From the NCBI GenBank assembly GCA_033064195.1, contig JARBJD010000437.1, forward strand, positions 1-51,282: a stretch of 51,282 nucleotides of DNA. The letters are read 5' to 3'. Positions within the stretch are counted from its first letter, which is position 1. Every line of letters starts with the position of its first letter. The DNA is from Blattamonas nauphoetae. Lineage: Eukaryota > Preaxostyla > Oxymonadida. Positions 11,314-22,969 of the stretch are shown piece after piece. Position numbers and translations under genes: made by a program. The notes under the pieces are model-generated. The model was not told the DNA's origin. It did not search any database and was given only the letters and a program-made list of their open reading frames with translations.

Positions 11314-12329
11314 TCAATTAGTTCATCCAACTTCTATACTTATCTCAAAAGAGGACAAATCGGACATGTCCTGTCCTGTCCTGTCCTACAGGGTGAGCCA
11401 AAAGTAACCTTCTCTAGGGGCCGATCAAAGCCTTTTTCGACAAAAGTTAAAAAAGAGAGTTTCAAGACGTGAAATATGAAGAGAGTGATCATTAAAGCTT
11501 AACTGAATTCTCGTTCGTTTTTTGTCAGAAATCGGGATAGGGATGAGCAACGGACGGACAAAAAGACGTTCAACTCGGACAACGGACAGCGGACATGTCC
11601 AAGTGAAAAAGAAGTGCTTCATGTGGCCTAAATCAACGTGATTGACACTGAATTCGTTCATAAATAAGTGAATAATTGTAATCAAATTCAGATTTTGTCT
11701 TTCATAAAAATGATAAAAGAGTACTAGAGAATTCGGACAAAATGACCCATTAATTGCAGAAATGTCCAAGCTTGTCCGATCTTGGACATTCACTCAATTG
11801 TTGAAAAAACGAATCATCTGAATTTCTTCACAATCCAATTGTGATCAGTTCAAAACGGACAAAACTGTCCTGTCCTGGACATGTCCGGATCGTCCTCCCC
11901 ATCGGATGTTGACTTCGACTCACATTTTCTCTCAGAGACCATTACATCGCAATTCGAATTCCCTTGTCCATTCCACACTTCTTTTATCCAATTGTCACTC
12001 ATTGCTGTCTCCATTGACTTTCAAACTTGTGGAGATCTCCACAATTCACACTTTGCCCATCTCCTCACTCTCGATGATGTCACACTGAATTGACACATGG
12101 AAAATGAACAATATTAGTATTCCTTTTTCTTATCGTTTCACTCTTCTCTACCTCTTTCTCTTCATTTGTCTGTAATAGATGATAAAATCTTTCTCCAATC
12201 AGAAATGGACATAAATAGAAGAAATCTGGATCACAAACAACATCAGTATGCATCTTTTTTTCTTTCTCCACTCATATTCATCGATTAGTCTCATTACACG
12301 CCTCCTCTTTTCTTCCAAACAAAACGCAG

Positions 12330-13273
12330 AAGATCAAGGACATCACATTCCCGACACTGTCCACAATTCTGCTTTTCTCATTGTCAGTTCATTATCTGAA
12401 GGAAAGGTTCACATCTTCAGACTCGACACAATGTCTAATTCACTCACAATCGAGAACCGCCTTGAGATCAAACTGAAGGAGTCTCTGAACATCACAGCAT
12501 ATTTTTGATCAATCTCCGAAACGAACCGTGAAGTGCGACTTTGTCAACACTCCATTATTCTGTTCGGATTCGCAATCGATGAGGAGCCGACCCCAGAAAA
12601 GTGCAACAATCAGGACGGATTTCCACGCGTACTCGACTTAAACAACCATCAATTTCATGCGCAACAGTACCTAGTCTCATCTACCACGCTGAATCTTTGA
12701 GGAAAATGAACAAGAATCTGTCACATATCGTCGGTGGACGAAAATCATCATCATGAGTCTCTGACGGGGAAGAACAAAGCCAACCACCATGACGAAACGA
12801 CAAACTTCATATTTATCTTCACACACTGCTCGATTTTGGTATCATTGATGATAATTGATTGCGGATGGATGGGAACATCGGCTGGAAAACTCTCTAACTC
12901 CAACGTGACTGTCTCGTCGAGTACGATCATCTCAAATCCTGAATGTTCCCCATTTATGATTGTCTGTTCTGAGGGGAACGATGACAGTTCGATTTCGATC
13001 ATTGACGTTGTTCACAGATCGAGTGAACTTCGGACGCTCCTTCCTCTGACAGCCATTTCGTCACTCAACCATCTCGACTCCTCCCAACCGTCCTGCTCTG
13101 AGATGAACTCTGATGTCTCCGTCAGTTGCTCCGGTCTCTCGATCGACGATGCGTCCCTCGTTCTTGGATCTGGTCGTCTCCTCTCTATCCGAAAACACCG
13201 ACCGACCAACCGCACATTTGTCGTCTCCTTCAACAGGCGCGGGGTATTTGACATCCCTGCTGTCAATGCCTGA
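12330..13273 (+). pseudogene. Beta-helix surface-protein fragment inside hAT-3
   Basis: The frames show HIFRLDTMSNSLTIENRLE (about 12410-12465) and then, after frame changes, FIFIFTHCSILVSLMIIDCG (about 12806), SNSNVTVSSSTIISNP (about 12895) and SISIIDVVHRSSELRTLL (about 12985). Each has a counterpart in the minus-strand gene of element B: SDSLTIENCIEAK (about 50310), FIFIFSNCSIYVSWMIIDC (about 49810), SNSNVVISSSMIISNP and SISFIDVVPRSSELRT (about 49570). The DNA also aligns between 12490-13270 and 49390-50110 in inverted orientation. It lacks a start and the anchor region, so it is a fragment. The ectodomain family is the one seen at 1393-1640. Confidence 0.7.
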
Positions 13274-13289
13274 AGAATCAATGGAATCG

Positions 13290-13617
13290 TTCCCCACCCC
13301 TCACCTCGTGTGATCATCCCCTCCCTTCACCTCGTGTGATCATCCCTCCCTCACCTCGTGTGATCATCCCTCCCCTCACCTCGTGTGATCATCCCTCCCC
13401 TCACCTCGTGTGATCATCCCCTCCCTTCACCTCGTGTGATCATCCCCTCCCCTCACCTCGTGTGATCATCCCCACCCCTCACCTCGTGTGATCATCCCTC
13501 CCTCACCTCGTGTGATCATCCCCTCCCCTCACCTCGTGTGATCATCCCTCCCTTCACCTCGTGTGATCATCCCCTCCCCCTCACCTCGTGTGATCATCCC
13601 CTCCCTCACCTCGTGTA
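13290..13617. repeat. Minisatellite, about 26-bp units with TGATCA core
   Basis: About 13 tandem units of CACCTCGTGTGATCATCCC plus a variable CTCCC/TCCC tail follow directly after the beta-helix fragment in hAT-3. Unit length varies by 1 to 3 bp in the C/T tail. Each unit contains the palindrome TGATCA. Confidence 0.9.
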
Positions 13618-14100
13618 CTCATTCCCTCCTGCCCCTTCGCACGGTCATCACAGCCTATCCACACTCCAAAACGTCACTTTCCCACCTCATCCTCTTAAAT
13701 TACTTTTTCTTCCTCATATTCACGCATCCACATGTAACCTTCCTATTTCACTCTTATTGTTTTCGTCATCAATTTATTAATTCCTGGGTTTAGTCGTGTA
13801 CAGAAAGAATTGGTTGATCAAGCCCATTGTTGCGACTTACGAGTGGTGACCTCCTAATTAGGCGCTGTCCGAGGACGGACAGCGCCTCACCTTGTCCGGA
13901 CAATTGCTCCTCACTAAATCGGGACATGCGAACGATCTGACTTCATTCGTACACTGCACTGAAGTTGATTAGAAAGAAATCAGTGAATGAGGTGGTGAGC
14001 AAACAGTATAGCGACAACGATCTCTATTTGATGTTTGTTTTCGAAAAGATGACATAAAAACACAATTGTGGGATGAAGGTTACTTTTGGCTCACCCTGTA

Positions 14101-14540
14101 TGATCTGATCATCTTCCCCATGTCAAGTTTCCTTCGTCAACTCTTATCTTTCAGGACATCTAATCCCACGATTTGAAGTAAGTTCTCCATTTAGCACTTC
14201 TATTGTCTGGTACTGACTCATTTTTATCTCCATTGAAGCAAGATTTATCGGGAGCGACGCGACTCGGAATTTCCTCTTCTTTTCTCTGTCAATGATTACA
14301 AACTCAGCTGAAAGATGCAAATCTCACAACATCAGTTTGTGTTTCCATTGTTTTTTCATCTTTTTTCCGTTCACTTCTCTTCATTAGTCTGGAATAGATG
14401 ACTTGTTTAAAGCCAGTTCTGATGTGGACCGAAAGAAATGAGATATGGACAATTCAGTATTTCAGTATGCCTCTCTATTGTTTCTACCCTCATATTTTCC
14501 TATTTCCCTCTCTTAATTTGGAATAGATGTCTTGATCACA
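14101..14540. other. Internal end-associated segment of A, shared with B and hAT-3
   Basis: This non-coding, CT-rich segment aligns with the minus strand of B at about 50850-50450. Shared landmarks include TTCAGGACATCTAATCCC, CTTCTATTGTCTGG, and two copies of a GGAATAGATG motif followed by CAGTATGC. A further copy of the second part lies inside hAT-3 (12120-12300). It belongs to the element rather than to its cargo. Confidence 0.6.
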
Positions 14541-14543
14541 CTT

Positions 14544-14985
14544 CACATACCAAACAGTCATCTTCCATACACTTGTCTTGTTGACCAACGTGACCCTTCC
14601 CATCCTCACTGTGCCCCTCAGACAATTCCCCCAAAATCTAACCATCGCTTGCATCACACTATCTCTCCTCCTCTTCCTGTCCTCCTTCTTTCTCCCGATC
14701 TTCACTGACACAGCCAACGCCTGATATTCTGTAATGTTTGCTGACGTGGCTCTCTTTCATCTCGTTGGAATGATCTGCTCATTCGTTGATCATGACAAGA
14801 CACGGCTGAATACTATCATGTGGACCGTCAGGGCGATCGCCTTTCTCGGCGTATCTGTGGGAGTGTTCTTCCTCTCTCGCACGTTTTCCCGCTCAAAATG
14901 GGCTTTTAGACCGAATGAACTCATTCACGTCCTCCACAACACGGTTCCTGATGAGACACCAGCGATCCTGTCCAACACCCGCTGA
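14544..14985 (+). CDS. Possible multi-span membrane protein fragment
   Basis: One frame reads a hydrophobic run rich in Leu, Ile and Thr (about 14580-14705, LLLFLSSFFLPIF). After a stop, ATG at 14734 opens 83 codons with two further hydrophobic helices (VALFHLVGMICSF, AIAFLGVSVGVFFLS) and a short polar tail. The two parts may be exons of one gene at the start of A's cargo. I recognise no family. Composition alone could mislead in CT-rich sequence. Confidence 0.3.
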
Positions 14986-15136
14986 TCTCCAAGAAAATTC
15001 AAAAATACCCTATTTCAAAGCCCCAGCTATGAAGAACCCAGAAAAATGAGCGATAGAGCAAGTTATGATCTCGGTGCCTCAGGTAAACGGATGAAACATC
15101 GTTCGCCAACTCTAACCCCGCAACTCTCTTTCGAGT

Positions 15137-18060
15137 GTGACGTTCAACACAAATGAATACGGAACACGCAGAGAAGTCGAAATGGATGAAATGGAAAATT
15201 ACGAACTGCAAACATCGACTCTTAAACCGGATGATCCGACCAAGTCATCGATGTCACTTGTCATCCCAACCCAGCCCACTCCAAACAACTCTTTCACATC
15301 CGCAATGCCAACTTCTCTCCAACTTGCTCCGACTCCTTCATTAATTGGGCCTTCACAAATCCAAACGAAGCCACCATCGGTCCAACCAGCATCTTCCCCC
15401 ACTCCTGCCACCCTCTCCGTCAACAACCAAAAATCGCCCGCAAATTCCCGCACAACCAGTTCACTCGTGTCTGTGCGTGAACCGAGCGGAGTTTCGACAC
15501 AACATATCAACCAAAATGCGTCGAGACCTCCAACTTCAGGTCACTATCTCCAATCGAAGCTGTTGAGCGAACTACTCTCCAGAAAAGTTCCATAATACAC
15601 AAGTCCTTCGAAGATATGGATGCGTCTGTTCCTCTCAGAGACACAGTCTGCATCCACCACACACGCTTTTTTCGCCAGATCACAGCGAATGGTGTCCCAG
15701 CCCGTCTTTCTGTCTCGCCACGGCAGATCGACTTTGGAGCTCGAACAATCTCAACTCTCGCCAAGCCACTCCACAAACTATCTGTCACCCTCGTCAACAC
15801 AGAACACAGCCCTCTCAAGTGGCGAATCGATGCCTCAAACACCCCCGAGATCCAAGCAGACATCTTCCAAAAAGAAGAGGCCGAATACAAGCTCTCCATT
15901 CCGCTCTTCTTGAACGCCGAGAAGTCGGAGTATTCCGACATCACAGTCGCCGCTCTTGGAATCAAACAACAACTCGTCTTCGAACCGAAAGAACTGTTCC
16001 TCCAACCCGTTCCGCTCGTTCTCTCTGCCGTATTATCCGTCCTCGCTCAACAAGGTCCTCCTCCGCTTCATGAACACGTCTTTCGTTGCCTCTCGCATTT
16101 CTGCTTGGCCGGAGTCGATGAACGAGCAATTCGGGCAGCTGCTGTGGGAAGTGCTCGAGGACATCCTCGGCGAGAAGATCCCGGGCAGACAGCTTGCAGA
16201 AATCATGCAGACGACGACGATGACTGGAAACACAACCCACGCAGCCCCGCCAGTTTCTTCAGTGATCAGAACTCCGACGTCGCCCTCAAAACAGCCACAC
16301 CAACAGCACGAAACAGAGACCCGCAACGCCACTCCCTTCCTCAGACCATGTCGTCCACACCGAACGCCTGCAGGCGATCCTCTCGGAGCTGTGGCTGGAG
16401 TATTTCTTGAAATGGACCGACTACGCTCTATTTCTGGCAGATGCGTGTGTCTCGAGCCGCTTCCACTACCCTGTCCCCGACGTGAACGAGATTCTCTTCG
16501 CTGTGCAGAAGAGTCAGTAAACGAAGGAGACGTTTGCTATTGTGTCCAACATCGCGTGGACGACGCTTCTTCTTCAGATCATCTTCAAAGAGGAGAAACA
16601 GAAGGAAGCTCCAACCGAAGACATTGACGCCTGGAGGCACTCCCAAGCTTCTCGGAACACTCAAAACACAAAGAAATCCCGTACAGTCCCGAACGGGATC
16701 ACGGGCGACGTTACAGGAACACTCTCCGCTCAGAAACAGCAAGTTCAACATGACACCATAAAGCGAGCAGAAAAGGCTGATTTCTGTCCATGTCGACTAA
16801 ACACACAGCAGCTGACGCTCACCAGCGGAGCAACAGGCACCATCCAGGTGCAATTCCAACCAATCTCTGTGGGCGTGCACATATGCCGTGTGATGTTCCG
16901 CGACGAAGACCAGGGCGAGTTCACGGTGGAGATCGAGGAAATCTCAACCATCCCGCACCGTATGAGCCCTTCATCATCATCGGACAGGCAGACACAGCTT
17001 CTCAACAGGAAATCATCTTCCCCGCGAAGAATCGCCGATTGGAGGCGGTCAAGGCAGAGAACTCCCAACTCGAGAAAGTACTCTTCCCGCTCCTGCCAAC
17101 TCCAGGGAACTCACTCACTTGCCAAGTCGAGTCAACCTCGCCGTTCTTCTCGATCCCAAAAGAACTCCAGATTGTCCTCGAACAGCCGCAAGGATTGAAG
17201 AAGGCACTCTCCACCGCAACGTCAGGGTCATCAGGAGCTGGCAGTCAAGCTGTCTTCACGGGATCAAGTGAGTTGAACATCAATCCACGCTCGACTGCGA
17301 TGTACAATTTTGTGAACACTGTTCAATCATCGTCATCCACACCATCGACGGCAGCAGACAAGTTCTCGTTCCACATCCGAGGGGTTGCAGATGATCCTCC
17401 TGCAGATGGCCAAATTGAAGTCGACACAGTTGCCTGAGTTGAACAGAAACGCTAAATTGTTGTCCCGATGGCACGTCGTGCAGTGGAGAAGGAACATTTG
17501 GAGTGTGTCCTCCAACCGAAACAAGCAATCCATCACTTCCATCAACACCATCCAAGAATCCTGTCGCAGCTTTCAATCGTGTCTCTCCGACTCAAAGATT
17601 TCAACTCAGCAACCCACACCTGCACTCATCTCGTATCCATCCGCACAAGCCCATTCGAACGAGTACGAGCTGACCATCCTCACCACACACGCGGGTGTGG
17701 AGGAGGGCACTCTGATGTTCATCACGGACGAGGAGGTGAATCTCAGCACACAAGTTCGGAAGCCAATTGCTCTCGATCTCCACCTCTTCAACCCAATCGA
17801 GACAGAAATCATTGTGTTCGCTGTGAAGTGATGGATTGCTGGCGAGTACCTTTACGAACTGCATCTCACCTGCGACGATATCGAACCCGTCACCATTCCG
17901 CCGTTCGAATACGAGTTGGGAATGAGCTCGATGGTCACGCTGAGTGTCAGAAACCCCATGCCGATCCCTCTCCAGCTCGAATGGCAATCATACAATTCAC
18001 TTGTCTTCTCGATCGCTTCATCTCCCACTTCAATGCGACACAACTTTAGCGAATCTCAAA
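15137..18060 (+). pseudogene. ASH-domain flagellar protein fragment, CFAP47-like
   Basis: A Pro/Ser/Thr-rich segment (15137-15595) leads into RLSVSPRQIDFGARTIS (about 15690) and VTLVNTEHSPLKWRI (about 15787). This is the start of an ASH (ASPM-SPD2-Hydin) immunoglobulin-like domain, as found in axonemal central-pair proteins. Further on are RFMNTSFVASRISAW and QFGQLLWEVLEDILG (about 16060-16170), QLTLTSGATGTIQVQFQP and FRDEDQGEFTVEI (about 16810-16935), and ESTSPFFSIPKELQIVLE (about 17130-17180). The order and wording resemble CFAP47. ELTILTTHAGVEEGTLMF (about 17670) looks like another such domain. Reading moves between frames at least five times; some moves may be introns. The 3' end at about 18015-18050 runs straight into sequence shared with B, so the gene is truncated by the element's own end. 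Confidence 0.5.
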
Positions 18061-18382
18061 CTGTTCCTCCGCCTTTTCTACGTTCACCGGATGAAATCCA
18101 CTGTATTTTCACTCGTTTTTCTTCCATTTGTTCCGACACAACTTGCGATAGTTGTATGAAAGTGAAGAAGAGTACTTGTTTCATAACAACTCAATCCACT
18201 TCCTTCTAACTTCTTTCGTTTTCTGTCTTTCGTACTAATTCATCAGAAACAAAACTACTCGAGATGATTAGGTTCGTGATCAACCCTTAATATGATTTGT
18301 TGGATCAAGTTCGTTGATTTTCGTGTTTTTTGTGCAAAAAATGTCAAAATCGGTCCTAAAATGCAAGATTTTCACTGTTAAC
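18017..18382. repeat. Right-end segment of A (first part), shared with B
   Basis: The sequence from CGCTTCATCTCCCACTTCA through CGTTGATTTTCGTG to TCCTAAAATGCA aligns with the complement of 47363-47030 in B. It continues after hAT-1 at 21297-21394. It is non-coding by lack of a conserved frame between the two copies. It marks where A's common end begins and its cargo stops. Confidence 0.75.
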
Positions 18383-18872
18383 TAGGCATGGCTGACCGGC
18401 CAAAAGTGCCGGTCAGTGTCACCCAGGAATAAATGAAAGGGTCAGATCTCAGCACTTCTTTAAATCACTTTCTATAGTCCAGAATTCTGCGAGCAAGCAG
18501 ATATACATATCAAGATTTGCTTGCAGAAGCCGATCGGAAGCCTCCTTTTTCCGTATCATGGAGATAACTACAACAATGGGATTGTTGATCTCACACATCA
18601 CATTCACCAACATACCACGAATCGATCAACAAACACAGCCCAAAAGATCTCCACGATGTTGACGAAGCGAGTGCTTTTGCAATCGTGAAACTTTATGCTC
18701 TCGACCAGGTTTCACGTCGTGACTCGTAGTCAAGCACAAGCCAAGACTCCGACACAATCTGGCTCTTCGAAAGCTCACCGCACTTACCATCTCTGTCAAT
18801 ATGTCTTGATTTGTACGCACTTTCCTTTCACTTTTTCATCATTTTACCTCATTTTCCTTGATCGCCTCTGTG

Positions 18873-20087
18873 CTTTCAGACTGATGTTGAGAATGAACTG
18901 TTCTCCTTTCTGCTTCGTGATCGCTCTTTTGTACATCGAGTGTCTCCGGACAGACTGTGGCGTGCGCTTCACCTCTCACAACGCCCACACCCTCTTCCTC
19001 ACAGCGTTTCATCTCCTCTCCTTTTCATCTTCCTTTCAGCACCGTTGTCTCCACAAAGTATCTCGACGACCAATTTTTCTTCAACAAGCACTACGCCCAC
19101 CTCGGAGGCATCGCTCCGACTGTCTTCAACGATATGGAGCGTACCCTCCTGTCGCTCCTTGATTACTCGCTCCCCTTTGACGTCTGTCACTTCGAGCAGT
19201 TTTTCCACAGGATCCGCGACACTGTATATCAACCGCTGGCAGGCTCGCAGCTTTCTGCCAAAACGGAGCCATCAGACTTGTCGATCGACACGAAACAACC
19301 TTCCAATCCGGAAAGTGTGTTCATCATTGTTCTATGAAGTCTCTCTGCTTCTCATCATGTTTCCCAACCTCTCCTTTCAGTATCCACTCCGTTTTCTTCC
19401 ATATCGACGCTGTCTTCGCTGACCGTGCACTCCAAAGTGTTTATTCCAGCCAGTCGGCGTCTCAGCGAAGACCGCGAACGCCACAAACTCGAAGCGCAGC
19501 GGGAAAGCTTCTTGATGGCCCAGGAAGACCTCAGTGCCATCCTGCCGACGCCCCCTCACATCACCGCCGGGTCTGGCTCTTTCCCGCCCGTTCCACAGAC
19601 TAAATCGCTTGATGTTGCACACTATTTCTATCCTCTGCCCCCAACCCTATCATATTCACTATTTCGGTACCGATCGTGTGGATCTGTCCAACAGACACTG
19701 TCGTGGGGAAATAACGGTTCACCCCCACCTGTGTCGTCGCCCAATGATCCCGAGGGACTAACAGGCAGCTTCTTCTTCACTGACAAACAGTCATCCCTGC
19801 CGCCCGTCACGCACCTCACAACAACTTCCTTCGCCTTCCCGCTCGCCCATCTTCTGCAGATGAAAGGCATCCAGCCGTCCTCTTCTTTGTTTCCGACCCT
19901 TCCACCGTCGCTTGCTGTCACTCCTCCTGTCGGCACCAGCGTTTCGCCCGTGTTCTTCTCCCCGACACAACCAGCGGCATCGCCAGCCACGCTTGCCAAC
20001 CCGACTGCCCCCCGCACCCCAACACAGCTGATCCTGCCGTACTCTCCGCTTCCAAAGCTCGTGCTCAATTGTCTCTCGCCTAATTGA
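18873..20087 (+). CDS. PHO80-type cyclin with long Pro/Ser tail, cargo of hAT-1
   Basis: The frame FVIALLYIECLRTDCG (about 18920) runs to TSHNAHTLFLTA. A 34-nt GT-AG intron (19006-19039) joins it in frame to TVVSTKYLDDQFFFNKHYA, then HLGGIAPTVFNDMERTLLSLLDYSL. This is the cyclin fold of the PHO80/cyclin-P group (YI-RL, TS-N-HR-L-TA, KF-DD, N-YA-VGG, N-LE motifs), which binds and activates a cyclin-dependent kinase. After about 19300 a further exon begins (about 19425: RRLSEDRERHKLEAQRES), followed by a low-complexity tail to TGA at 20087. Pro/Ser-rich frames continue to about 20777. An upstream exon may lie at 18695-18803. Retained introns show it was captured as genomic DNA. It may be functional or decaying. 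Confidence 0.7.
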
Positions 20088-20780
20088 TCACATGCGGTGC
20101 TGGAGAAGACACCGGCCCAGCCTGCTCAGCACACCTTGGGACTGCAGCGATTGAACCTCAACAGCCACGCGCTGCTCCCCTTCTCTCTCCTGAAGAGCAC
20201 AGGCGAGTCTGTCAGCACTCCCAACCTCACTGATCGCCACCCCCAGCTGGACAGGACAGACGCAGCTGACGTGCTTCGGAGCTCGTCGGCTGCTCCCCTC
20301 CTTACGCACCGCACGGACGAGGCGAGTTCTCAGCCAGCCGAGCAGAAGCTTCCCACTACGATCACCGTTCTTGGAACACAGCCAGCCTCCAAACCCCGCT
20401 CGTCTCTTCTGATCCGTCAGTCTTCTCCAGCACCGTCGTCTGGACGGACACAGCCCTCCCCAACATAACTCCTCACCCTCCCGCACTTCACAAAACTCGC
20501 TGTCGATCCCAATCCATCAGCGGACTCGCAGCACGTGCTGGATCGACCACTCTCGGTGGTCCTCCCGCAGGCCAAGCGCACCCCACCCACAAAGCAGACC
20601 ACTCCCAGTTCACCGTTCGTTCTCCCCCTTCCTCCCCTCGCTGCCGCAGAAGCACCCGACGTCCTGAAGGCACCACCCCTCCTGACCACGCCGTCCCCAA
20701 CACCCTTCACACCACTCGCCCCTCGCCCTGTCCTGCACCCCTCTCGTCCATCCATCGCCCATCAAACAAGAGTCTAATGC
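20088..20780 (+). CDS. Pro/Ser-rich continuation of the cyclin tail or separate low-complexity frame
   Basis: Frames at 20097-20468 and 20535-20777 encode only Pro, Ser, Thr, Ala and Leu, like the end of the cyclin frame before them. They are separated by stops. The CT bias of the strand gives open frames easily, so this may be the 3' untranslated region. No domain is seen. Confidence 0.25.
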
Positions 20781-21394
20781 TCTCCCTCCCCCGTCAGAGT
20801 ACTCATCATTCGTGTGCTCCTCCACTAAAGTCTGCCATCGATTTGGTGGGCACGAAGTGGGGAGGAAAGAAGTGATGACAGCAATGAGTAGTGGTGTTGT
20901 TTTTACTTCATTCATAAAGTGTTTCAATCCTCTTCAAAACTCTGTGATTCAAAAAAAGCCGAAGTGAGAAAACAAGAGTGTTAACTTAACTTGTGGTTGA
21001 AGACGAAAAATGTCAAAGAGCAACCCACATTTGCCTTTTGTCCTTCTAACTGGTAAAAATATCCAAGAATAAGTTCGTAAGAGATGAATAGAAGTGAAAA
21101 TTATACATTCGTTGCATATCCGAAGACAGATCACGAATACTCACGTTATCGATGCGAAATGCTATTTTCGATGAATCCACTTCGGAGAAATGGTAACTCT
21201 GGATTGTGGGTTCCCTAATTTCTCCGGTCAGTGACCGTCAGTACTTTTCGATGAAAACTGACCGGTCAGTGCCGGTCAGCCATGCCTACTGTTAACATAA
21301 AATAATTGCTGATTTCTCTCAGTTTCAAAATCGGACAAGAAAAAGTGGAGGACGGACAGAAAGCGAGGAGGACAGGACAACTTCACATCATAAC

Positions 21395-22969
21395 CACGCA
21401 GTCGCAATTGAGCCGTTCGCTGGAAGTGAGTGAAACCACAGTCGAACTGAAACCGAAGTCAACCACTGGCACGATCAGAATTGGAAAGACCGGATCATTT
21501 GTTGTCTCGGTCCACTCGCTCAGCCCGACCAGTCTCTCGCTTGTTCCTGCTGTCTCTTCAGAAGCACGCGATTCGTCGTTGTTCTCGGTTGTTGGAGGAT
21601 CGCTGGCCGTCAAATCGTGCTCGTTCGTTGATTTCTCTCTCTCGTCGCACGCTCTGATCCATCACACTGGATCGACCCTGAAGATGGATGATGTTGCATT
21701 TGAATCGATTGTTCGTTCGGATGGTTCGGGAAGTGTGGTTGTGTCCGAAATGGTGTCTGGAATGAAGTTGGACTTGAATGATGTTCGTCTGATTGATGTC
21801 TCGTCGTCGAATGGAAAGTTTGATGGGATTTTTGTGCAATTTGGATCGAAAAGTTCTCCTCGTGCCTCCCCTGAATTCAACTTGACGAATCTTCACTTTT
21901 CGGCGACCTCGTCTGCATCTCTCTCCACTTCAAACACTGACGAGACCGCGCCGTGTTTCTTGTGGATTGAAGGAGCGAATCTGGGTTCGATCTTAACTGA
22001 AGGCGATGCTAGGTTTTAAGGATCAACTCCCGACGATGTTCTGGATTGTTGGTCTCGACGCAGTTGGGATCTCATCGCCGCACTGTGGTTTCTTCGCTGT
22101 TTGGTGTCCGACGCTTCTGAATGCAATCGCTCGTCTTGCTTCAGCTGAGAGCACAACAGTTCAAGTGCAGACGTCCATCGTTCTCTCGGAATCAGTCACA
22201 TTTTCGTTGATGAAAACGTTGTGTGGTGTGAATTCTAACTCGACTGTGACAATCGAATCAGGTTGCTCGTTTGCTGTTGCTGAATCATTGCCTGATGTGG
22301 TCGTCACAATATCTTCACTCTGCTTCCTTCTCCCACAGTCCATCACATCTGATAAATTATTCGCCGTCACTGGAGGGTCACTCCAAGTCACGTCCTGCTC
22401 CTTCTCTCCTAAAGGCGAATATCCTTTCTCGTTCCAACTGATTTGTGGTTCAGCTCACCAAGTGACACTGGAATCGACGAATGTCTCGTTAGCGTCTCTC
22501 TCGTCTGTTGCTCTGATTTCGACGAGCTGTTCAGTTTCGATGTCGAATTGCCGCTTCTCGTCGATTGTTGTGTTGGAGGGTCATGGAAGTGTTCTGCGTG
22601 CTGATGCGAGCAACACAGCTCGTGTTTCAGTGTTGAACACAGTTTTGTCGGGATGTTCGAGCTCGGGTGTCGGGAGTGCGATTCTTTTGTCGAAACTGAA
22701 TGGGGGATCGTTCTCATCGACCGATTGGGATGGGATGTTCAATCTGTCGAGCACAATGGGTGAAGTTTTGGTGTTTGATGCGTCTCTCCGAGCATCAAAG
22801 TCCAACTCATCTTCGCTGCTGTACGAGTTCCATCCTCACGTTGCTGGAAACCCAATTTAATGTCGACTGGATTCTGGGACCACTCGGATTGTGGACTGGA
22901 GGAACTCCCCTGTGCGTCATTGGCTCATGCGTTGTCGTCCGTTGCTTCTGTGGCTGAGATGTGTTGTTC
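21395..22969 (+). pseudogene. Beta-helix surface protein, 3' half, cut again by the right end of M
   Basis: This continues the frame interrupted at 10262. Strand-like repeats such as SLFSVVGGSLAVKSCSF (about 21570), GSTLKMDDVAF and FAVTGGSLQVTSCSF (about 22360) recur. The module header CG--PC-SL--AL appears as CGFFAVWCPTLLNAI (about 22080) and CGLEELPCASLAHAL (about 22888). There are two frame changes, near 22010 and near 22850. The second header is followed within about 60 bp by the inner edge of M's inverted repeat, so the transmembrane anchor and kinase-like tail seen in the telomeric relative are missing. The protein is ectodomain only and probably not functional. Confidence 0.62.

Larger units (their letters stand above)
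11538..13916. mobile_element. hAT-3: 2.4-kb non-autonomous hAT-type element with cargo
   Basis: It begins TAGGGATGAGCAACGG and ends TTGCTCCTCACTA, imperfect inverted ends, flanked by AATCGGGA at 11530-11537 and 13917-13924. An 8-bp duplication and TA-G-type ends are the hAT signature. The intact mariner MITE at 34742 has an uninterrupted AAATCGGGACATGC at this position. The cargo is a beta-helix gene fragment (about 12330-13273) and a minisatellite. No hAT transposase is visible. Confidence 0.85.
11389..14098. mobile_element. Mariner-type MITE, split by hAT-3
   Basis: The ends CAGGGTGAGCCAAAAGT (11389) and ACTTTTGGCTCACCCTG (14098) are flanked by TA (11387-11388, 14099-14100), the Tc1/mariner duplication. 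The interior is broken at 11538 by hAT-3 and resumes at 13925. Without hAT-3 and one 8-bp duplication it is exactly 323 bp, the length of the intact relative at 34742-35064. The corresponding place in B (about 50855) lacks it. Confidence 0.88.
18383..21288. mobile_element. hAT-1: 2.9-kb non-autonomous hAT-type element carrying a cyclin gene
   Basis: The ends are TAGGCATGGCTGACCGG and CCGGTCAGCCATGCCTA, with the 8-bp duplication CTGTTAAC at 18375-18382 and 21289-21296. Subterminal copies of CCGGTCAGTG are present on both sides. B has the unoccupied site (about 47020). No transposase is visible; the interior is nearly filled by a cyclin-like gene. The TAGGCATGG start is shared with hAT-2 at 42437, so the two probably used the same or a related transposase. 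Confidence 0.88.
10263..21394. mobile_element. Element A: 11.1-kb cargo transposon, 6-bp duplication, GTCC-rich inverted ends
   Basis: The ends are GTTATGATGTG (10263) and its exact complement CACATCATAAC (21394), flanked by CACGCA at 10257-10262 and 21395-21400. The subterminal zones are packed with GTCC/GGAC units and share CTTGTCCGATT about 60-90 bp in. Removal of A and one duplication restores the beta-helix frame (ISTQ then SQLSR). After subtracting its own inserts (598-bp MITE, mariner MITE with hAT-3, hAT-1) A is about 4.9 kb and carries a CFAP47-like gene. No transposase is visible. Superfamilies with 6-bp duplications include Dada and IS3EU; I cannot place A. An inverted relative, B, starts at 46916. 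Confidence 0.85.

Noticed and set aside
13290-13617. CRISPR-like array
   Set aside because: Units are contiguous with no unique spacers; it is a minisatellite in a eukaryotic transposon.
10263-21394. Element A as a Polinton-type element because of its 6-bp duplication and size
   Set aside because: I see no capsid, protein-primed polymerase, packaging ATPase or retroviral-type integrase genes. After removing nested inserts it is only about 4.9 kb.
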